Source of the DNA: Streptomyces capillispiralis
GTDB taxonomy: Bacteria > Actinomycetota > Actinomycetes > Streptomycetales > Streptomycetaceae
DNA length: 64,000 nucleotides
Reading direction: 5' to 3'
Assembly (NCBI RefSeq): GCF_007829875.1
Contig: NZ_VIWV01000001.1
Coordinates: forward strand, 2,946,501 to 3,010,500
Every line of letters starts with the position of its first letter. Position 1 is the stretch's first letter. The notes under the pieces were generated by a model. It was not told the origin of the DNA, searched no databases, and saw only the letters and a program-made list of their open reading frames with translations. This document shows positions 60,371 through 64,000 of the stretch, in pieces. The position numbers and the translations under genes are program-made.

Positions 60371-61849
60371 TCAGCCGCCGAGGACCGAGCCGAACTCGGC
60401 GTTCGGGTAGGTGAGGCCGAAGGACGCCGCGCCGAAGGAGGTCGCGCCGGCCGTCGTCAGGCCGGCGGCCGTGCCGCGCAGCACCCAGTCGGCGCCGTCG
60501 CGCGCCGTGCCGTCGGTGGTGTCCTCGCCCTTCGCCGCGACCGTGAGGTCCGCCCTGCCGTCGCCGTCCACGTCGGTGAGGGCCACCGCGGAGCCGAACC
60601 AGTCGTCCCGCACCGCCGTGCCGGGCACGCCGTCGGTGTCCTGGTGGAACACCTGTGCACCGGCGTCGGTCAGGCCGGTGGCCGAACCCTTGAGCAGGAC
60701 CGTCGCGCCGGTCCCCGGCACGCCTCGCACCGTCGCGCCCGGCGCCCCCGCCGCCACGTCGGCGTAACCGTCGCCCGTGACGTCGCCGACCGCGACCGAC
60801 GCGCCGAAGTTGTCCCCGGCCCGGCTTCCGCCCGGAGCCTCGAACGTGGCGGTGCGCTGGGCGCCCAGGCCCTGCGCGCTGCCGTGGCGGACGTGGACGA
60901 AGCCCGCCGCGTCCGGGTACTCGCCGGTGGTCGTCGCCGACGCGGGGACGTGACCGGTCACCAGGTCGGCGTAGCCGTCGCCGTCGATGTCACCGGCGGC
61001 CGTAGAGACGGTCGGCGCCTCGTTCGCCCCGGTGGCGTCCGCGCCCGGGTCGGACAGCCAGACCTCCTCCAGTCCGCTGTCGCTCCAGGTGTAGACGCCG
61101 GTGAACTGGCAGCCGCCCTCCGTGCCGCAGTTCTCCGGCCCCGTGACGACGAGCTGCGCGCGTCCGGCGCCGGTGAAGTCGCCCGCGGTGAGGGTGCGCG
61201 GCTGGATGTAGTTGTTGTAGTTCTCGAAGTGCCGCACGTCGGTGGGGGCCGTGCGGCCCGCCAGGTCGTCGTACACCCACAGGTTGGTGCGGCTGAGCGT
61301 GGCTATCTGCGGGATTCCGTCGCCGTCCAGGTCGGCGACGACGACCTTCTTGCCGTAGTCCTTCTCGGAGGACCACTCGCTGGTGGCGTACGGGCTGGCC
61401 AGCGAGATGCCGTCACCGGTCAGGCCGCCGGGGCCGCCCCACAGCACGGTGACCGTTCCGTAGGAGCTGCTGTACGGCACCGAGTCGCCCGGCGTGCCGA
61501 CGACGAGGTCGGTGTAGCCGTCGGCGTCCAGGTCGCCGGCGGCGTGGGTGGTGCCGAACAGGTCGTGCGAGCGGACGTCGCCGGGGACGCCCGCGGAACT
61601 CTGGGTGAGGGTGGTCGAGCGGGCGGGCGCGACACCGTCCGCGGAGCCGTAGAGGACGGTGACCGAACCCGCGTTGATGTGGCCGTCGGCGGGGGCGTTG
61701 GGGGTGGCGACGACCAGGTCGGCGACCCCGTCGCCGTTGAAGTCGTCGGCCGCCGACGTGGCCGCGCTCGCCGTGGGGGCGAGGGTGAGGGACAGGCCCG
61801 CGGCTGCCGAGGCGACCGCCAGGGCAACGGCCAAGGTGCGTGTGCGCAA
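60371..61849 (-). CDS. Secreted FG-GAP/VCBS repeat protein
   Basis: A 492-residue exported protein made of six or seven FG-GAP/VCBS repeats. Calcium-loop units include ADDFNGDGVADLVVATP, GDLDADGYTDLVVGTPGD, ADLDGDGIPQIATL, AGDIDGDGYADLVTG, VGDVTGDGYADVAAGAPG and LTDVDGDGRADLTVAAKG. Together they should form an integrin-type beta-propeller. The signal peptide is RTRTLAVALAVASAAAGLSL...ASA. A role in adhesion or as an accessory domain is likely; no enzyme domain is present. The TTG start at 61849 has GGAGCC 5 nt upstream. Confidence 0.88.
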   Translation of the reverse strand: MRTRTLAVALAVASAAAGLSLTLAPTASAATSAADDFNGDGVADLVVATPNAPADGHINAGSVTVLYGSADGVAPARSTTLTQSSAGVPGDVRSHDLFGTTHAAGDLDADGYTDLVVGTPGDSVPYSSSYGTVTVLWGGPGGLTGDGISLASPYATSEWSSEKDYGKKVVVADLDGDGIPQIATLSRTNLWVYDDLAGRTAPTDVRHFENYNNYIQPRTLTAGDFTGAGRAQLVVTGPENCGTEGGCQFTGVYTWSDSGLEEVWLSDPGADATGANEAPTVSTAAGDIDGDGYADLVTGHVPASATTTGEYPDAAGFVHVRHGSAQGLGAQRTATFEAPGGSRAGDNFGASVAVGDVTGDGYADVAAGAPGATVRGVPGTGATVLLKGSATGLTDAGAQVFHQDTDGVPGTAVRDDWFGSAVALTDVDGDGRADLTVAAKGEDTTDGTARDGADWVLRGTAAGLTTAGATSFGAASFGLTYPNAEFGSVLGG

Positions 61850-61994
61850 GATGGCTCCAGTTCGGAGAACAGGTGAGGCGTGGGGGGCCACTTGCACGAC
61901 GGACCGGGTGGGGCGGGGGTTGTGCCCCGGCCCCGAACGACCCCGGTTCATTCACCCGCGCTTCACAACTGGCGCACGGAGCGGGATGCGGACG

Positions 61995-62285
61995 TCAGTC
62001 CGTGCGCCCCGCCTTGAGGGACGTGACGAACGACGTCCAGGCCGGGGCCGTGACGGTCAGCACCGGGCCGTGCGGCACCTTGGAGTCACGGACGGGGACG
62101 ACGGCGGTGTGGGCGTCGCAGACCTCCACGCAGTTGCCGCCGTCGCCATTGCTGTAGCTGCTCTTGCGCCAGCGGGCGGCGCCGGGGAAGTCCTCGGCGA
62201 CCTCCAGGCAGTCGCCGCCCGTTCCGTTGCTGTAGCTGCTCTTGCGCCAGACGGCCATGCTCAAGTCAGTTCCATTGCTTGCCAT
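61995..62285 (-). CDS. DUF397 protein with two copies of the WRKSSYSNG repeat
   Basis: A 96-residue protein containing two DUF397 units: AVWRKSSYSNGTGGDCLEVAED and ARWRKSSYSNGDGGNCVEVCDAHTAVVPVRDSK. DUF397 proteins pair with XRE-DUF5753 regulators in streptomycetes, as here, where they are thought to modulate the regulator. It overlaps the XRE gene end by 20 bp. ATG 62285 was preferred because GAGG lies 9 nt upstream. Confidence 0.9.
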   Translation of the reverse strand: MASNGTDLSMAVWRKSSYSNGTGGDCLEVAEDFPGAARWRKSSYSNGDGGNCVEVCDAHTAVVPVRDSKVPHGPVLTVTAPAWTSFVTSLKAGRTD

Positions 62286-63120
62286 TTCTGTCATCCTCAG
62301 CCGCTCGCTCAATCAGGGCCAGGGACGCCTCCAGAGGCAGTGCGGCGGCCCTGAGCCGATCGTATGCCTTGCGGTACTGCTTCACGAGGGCCGGATCGTC
62401 GATGGTGTCGCCGCTGTACTGCGACTCCGTGTAGACCAGGGGTGGGGCATCGGAGAAGGTCATGACCATGGCCGTGCCCAGCATGAGCGGGTGCGGGCCG
62501 CAGTTCCACGGAAGGATCTGAGTGACGATTCGGTGGCGCCGCGCCAGTTCCGTGACGCGCTGCCACTGTTCGGCGTTCTGCTCCGGCGGCAGGATCGGCT
62601 GACGCAGCAGCGACTCGGGGAGGATCACCCAGTATTCCGGCGTCTTGTGGTTGTCCTCGAACAGCCGGGCCCGCGTAAGCCTGGCGGACACCTTCTCCTC
62701 CACCTCCTCGTCCGGCGCCAGTGGATGCGCCGACCGGGTCACCGCCCGCGCGTACGCATCCGTCTGCAACAACCCCGGGATCAGCGTCGGAGACCACTCC
62801 TCAATGGTCTCCGCGTGCTTCTCCGCCTCCAGCACCCGCTCGAAGTAACTGGCGTGCCCCCGCCGTTTCGCCCTCCGCACGTCCTCGCACCGCCGCCGGA
62901 AGAACCCGTCCGTGCCGAGCACGCGGTCCACGTGCTCGGCGAGTTCCGCCGGCATGCGGCGCGTGCCGCGTTCGATCTCGCTGAGGTGGCTCGGGCCGTA
63001 GAAGCTGCCCTCGACGAGCTGCTGGAGGGTGAGTCCCGCCTCCTCCCGTTTCCAGCGCAACTCGCTGCCGTAGAAGGTCGGGACGCCCGTCGATCCGTCG
63101 ATGTCCTTGCGCTGCCCCAT
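62266..63120 (-). CDS. XRE family regulator with DUF5753 domain
   Basis: A 284-residue DNA-binding protein: an N-terminal helix-turn-helix (LRWKREEAGLTLQQLVEGSFYGPSHLSEIERGTRRMP) and a C-terminal DUF5753 domain (WSPTLIPGLLQTDAYARAVTRSA, RQPILPPEQNAEQWQRVTELARR, ILPWNCGPHPLMLGTAMVMTFSDAPPLVYTESQYSGD). This type, such as BldD-independent WhiJ-like regulators, controls development in streptomycetes with its DUF397 partner. It is divergent from an RsbW-like ATPase unit, a standard whiJ-type arrangement. Confidence 0.92.
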   Translation of the reverse strand: MGQRKDIDGSTGVPTFYGSELRWKREEAGLTLQQLVEGSFYGPSHLSEIERGTRRMPAELAEHVDRVLGTDGFFRRRCEDVRRAKRRGHASYFERVLEAEKHAETIEEWSPTLIPGLLQTDAYARAVTRSAHPLAPDEEVEEKVSARLTRARLFEDNHKTPEYWVILPESLLRQPILPPEQNAEQWQRVTELARRHRIVTQILPWNCGPHPLMLGTAMVMTFSDAPPLVYTESQYSGDTIDDPALVKQYRKAYDRLRAAALPLEASLALIERAAEDDRNGKQWN

Positions 63121-63301
63121 CGTTCACCGTCCTTGGTGTGCCGTTACCGCCCGCTCCCCCGGCGTTCCCCCGCCCCTACCAACTCCCGAACCGCATACGT
63201 GCAGTTCAGGGCCGGGATGCCGAAGTGCTGTCACGCTACGCCGACCGGCGGCACAGTGTGAGCAGTTCGTCACACAGCGCACTGGAAGGTGTGAACCACC
63301 C

Positions 63302-63505
63302 ATGCACAGCCCCTCCGAAGCCGACGCCTGCGCCGAGGAACTGCGGGCGGCGCTCGCCGCGCACGGCATCACGCTGCCGTCCCTCGGCGTCGACCTGCCG
63401 CTCTTCGCCTCCCGCTGCCCGACCCGCCCGCTGATCACGCTCGGCAACTGCAACCTGCTGACCGCCCAGGCCCTGACGGCCGCTCTCCGCAAGGGGGCCG
63501 AGTGA
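63302..63505 (+). CDS. Small protein coupled to the RsbW-like gene
   Basis: A 67-residue soluble protein (EADACAEELRAALAAHGITLPSLGVDLPLFASRCPTRPLITLGNCN). It is divergent from the XRE gene and overlaps the start of the RsbW-like gene by a few bases, so the two are co-translated. It resembles the small unnamed proteins that sit between XRE/DUF5753 and ATP-binding genes in streptomycetes. Function unknown. Confidence 0.78.
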   Translation: MHSPSEADACAEELRAALAAHGITLPSLGVDLPLFASRCPTRPLITLGNCNLLTAQALTAALRKGAE

Positions 63506-63921
63506 TGCGGCCGGTGACGACGCTGGAGCTGCTCGCGACCCCGGCCGAGGTGTCCGGCGTGCGGCGGGCGCTGCGCGCGTACGGCACCGACGTCCAGCTG
63601 TGCGCGAGTGAACTGGTCACCAACGTGATCCAGCACCTCGGCGAGGGGGTTCCCGTCACCGTCCGCGTCCTGCGGGACGGTGACGGACGGACGCGCCTGG
63701 AGGTGACCGATCCCGACCCGCGCGCGCTGCCCGTGCTGCGGGCGGCGGTGGCCGACGAGGACGAGTCGGGGCGGGGGCTCGCGCTGCTCGAGGCGCTGAC
63801 GCTGAGGTGGGGCGTGGCGCAGGGGCCCGACGGCAAGACCGTGTGGTGCGAGCTGGCAGCGCGGGCGGGGGAAGGGAGCGGGGCCCCGGGACGTGGGCCG
63901 GTGTCGGTCGCGTCCGTTTGA
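63505..63921 (+). CDS. ATP-binding protein, RsbW/anti-sigma-factor-like (HATPase_c_2)
   Basis: A 138-residue GHKL ATPase domain: VQLCASELVTNVIQHLGEGVPVTVRVLRDGDGRTRLEVTDPDPRALPVL (N box and D box), then DEDESGRGLALLEALTLRWGV. These small proteins, often called AbaA-like or SpoIIAB/RsbW-like, occur in whiJ-type clusters with XRE/DUF397 partners and are probably regulators. Start taken at ATG 63505; the adjacent in-frame GTG at 63502 is possible. Confidence 0.88.
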   Translation: MRPVTTLELLATPAEVSGVRRALRAYGTDVQLCASELVTNVIQHLGEGVPVTVRVLRDGDGRTRLEVTDPDPRALPVLRAAVADEDESGRGLALLEALTLRWGVAQGPDGKTVWCELAARAGEGSGAPGRGPVSVASV

Positions 63922-64000
63922 ATGGCGGCCATGGACGTCATGGAGAAGCCGGGTGTGCCGGAGCTGCTGTCGGCCGTGCACCGGCTGACCGCCCAGCGGG
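63922..64000 (+). CDS. Start of a further gene, cut by the window end
   Basis: An open frame begins at ATG 63922 (or 63931) one base past the RsbW-like stop and reads MDVMEKPGVPELLSAVHRLTAQR to the window edge. Its placement suggests co-transcription with the ATPase. Too little is seen to name a family. Confidence 0.45.
   Translation, partial: MAAMDVMEKPGVPELLSAVHRLTAQR

Noticed and set aside
1-64000. tRNA, rRNA, insertion sequence, phage attachment site or CRISPR array
   Set aside because: None recognised; the tandem repeats present are short, coding or promoter-linked and lack spacer structure.

Overview
This is a high-GC actinobacterial chromosome segment, almost certainly Streptomyces. 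The evidence is strong third-position GC bias, many GTG and TTG starts, 4-nt ATGA/GTGA gene overlaps, and typical families: an adjacent oxyR/ahpC/ahpD cluster, an XRE-DUF5753/DUF397 pair, a 6C-like small RNA, a chitinase promoter with DasR-type direct repeats, and actinobacterial Tad/Flp genes. The oxyR-ahpCD block and the GH18 chitinase downstream fit the S. coelicolor-type core chromosome. I see no insertion sequence, tRNA, rRNA or CRISPR array.

Layout. 1-6.7 kb: the start of a class A penicillin-binding protein, an SPFH protein with a small coupled partner, and a PadR regulator with an ABC transporter behind a strong inverted-repeat operator. 6.7-15 kb: peroxide defence (oxyR, ahpC, ahpD), an AI-2E-type permease, an SLT-like secreted protein, a PIN-PhoH ATPase, isoprenyl transferase, a frameshifted proline-rich membrane protein and a probable 6C small RNA. 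15-20 kb: a methyltransferase, an F420-type oxidoreductase, a lipoprotein/secreted protein pair, DUF4287 and a GNAT acetyltransferase. 20-38 kb: a polymorphic toxin with its immunity gene, followed by a full actinobacterial Tad/Flp pilus locus (CpaB, CpaE, two TadE, TadA, TadB, TadC, sensor kinase, response regulator, Flp pilin, TadG-like protein, lipoprotein, OmpA-domain protein). 38-43 kb: a GH18 chitinase, an atypical Nramp-like transporter and a secreted zinc carboxypeptidase. 43.8-50.7 kb: a divergent catabolic cluster (GntP permease, RidA, IclR, KDG kinase; fold-III PLP lyase, D-aminoacylase). 50.7-64 kb: a secreted protease, aminotransferase, secreted beta-propeller and FG-GAP proteins, a decayed toxin/immunity patch with an orphan SUKH immunity gene, an alpha/beta hydrolase-like pseudoenzyme, an XRE/DUF397 unit and an RsbW-like ATPase.

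Two systems stand out. First, the large toxin at 21.5-23.8 kb carries an internal segment that copies the Flp pilin at 28.0-28.2 kb, including the same G-QTAV-E-Y prepilin motif. The toxin and pilin promoters also share a 23-bp GGGCCCA-repeat element placed exactly 32 nt upstream of a -10-like hexamer in both. This suggests a pilus-associated, co-regulated antibacterial toxin. Second, the 43.8-50.7 kb cluster has the right parts to import N-acetyl-D-glucosaminate (the oxidised end of chitin), deacetylate it, deaminate it to 2-keto-3-deoxygluconate and phosphorylate that product. It lies close to the DasR-type chitinase. Both are inferences from sequence and context.
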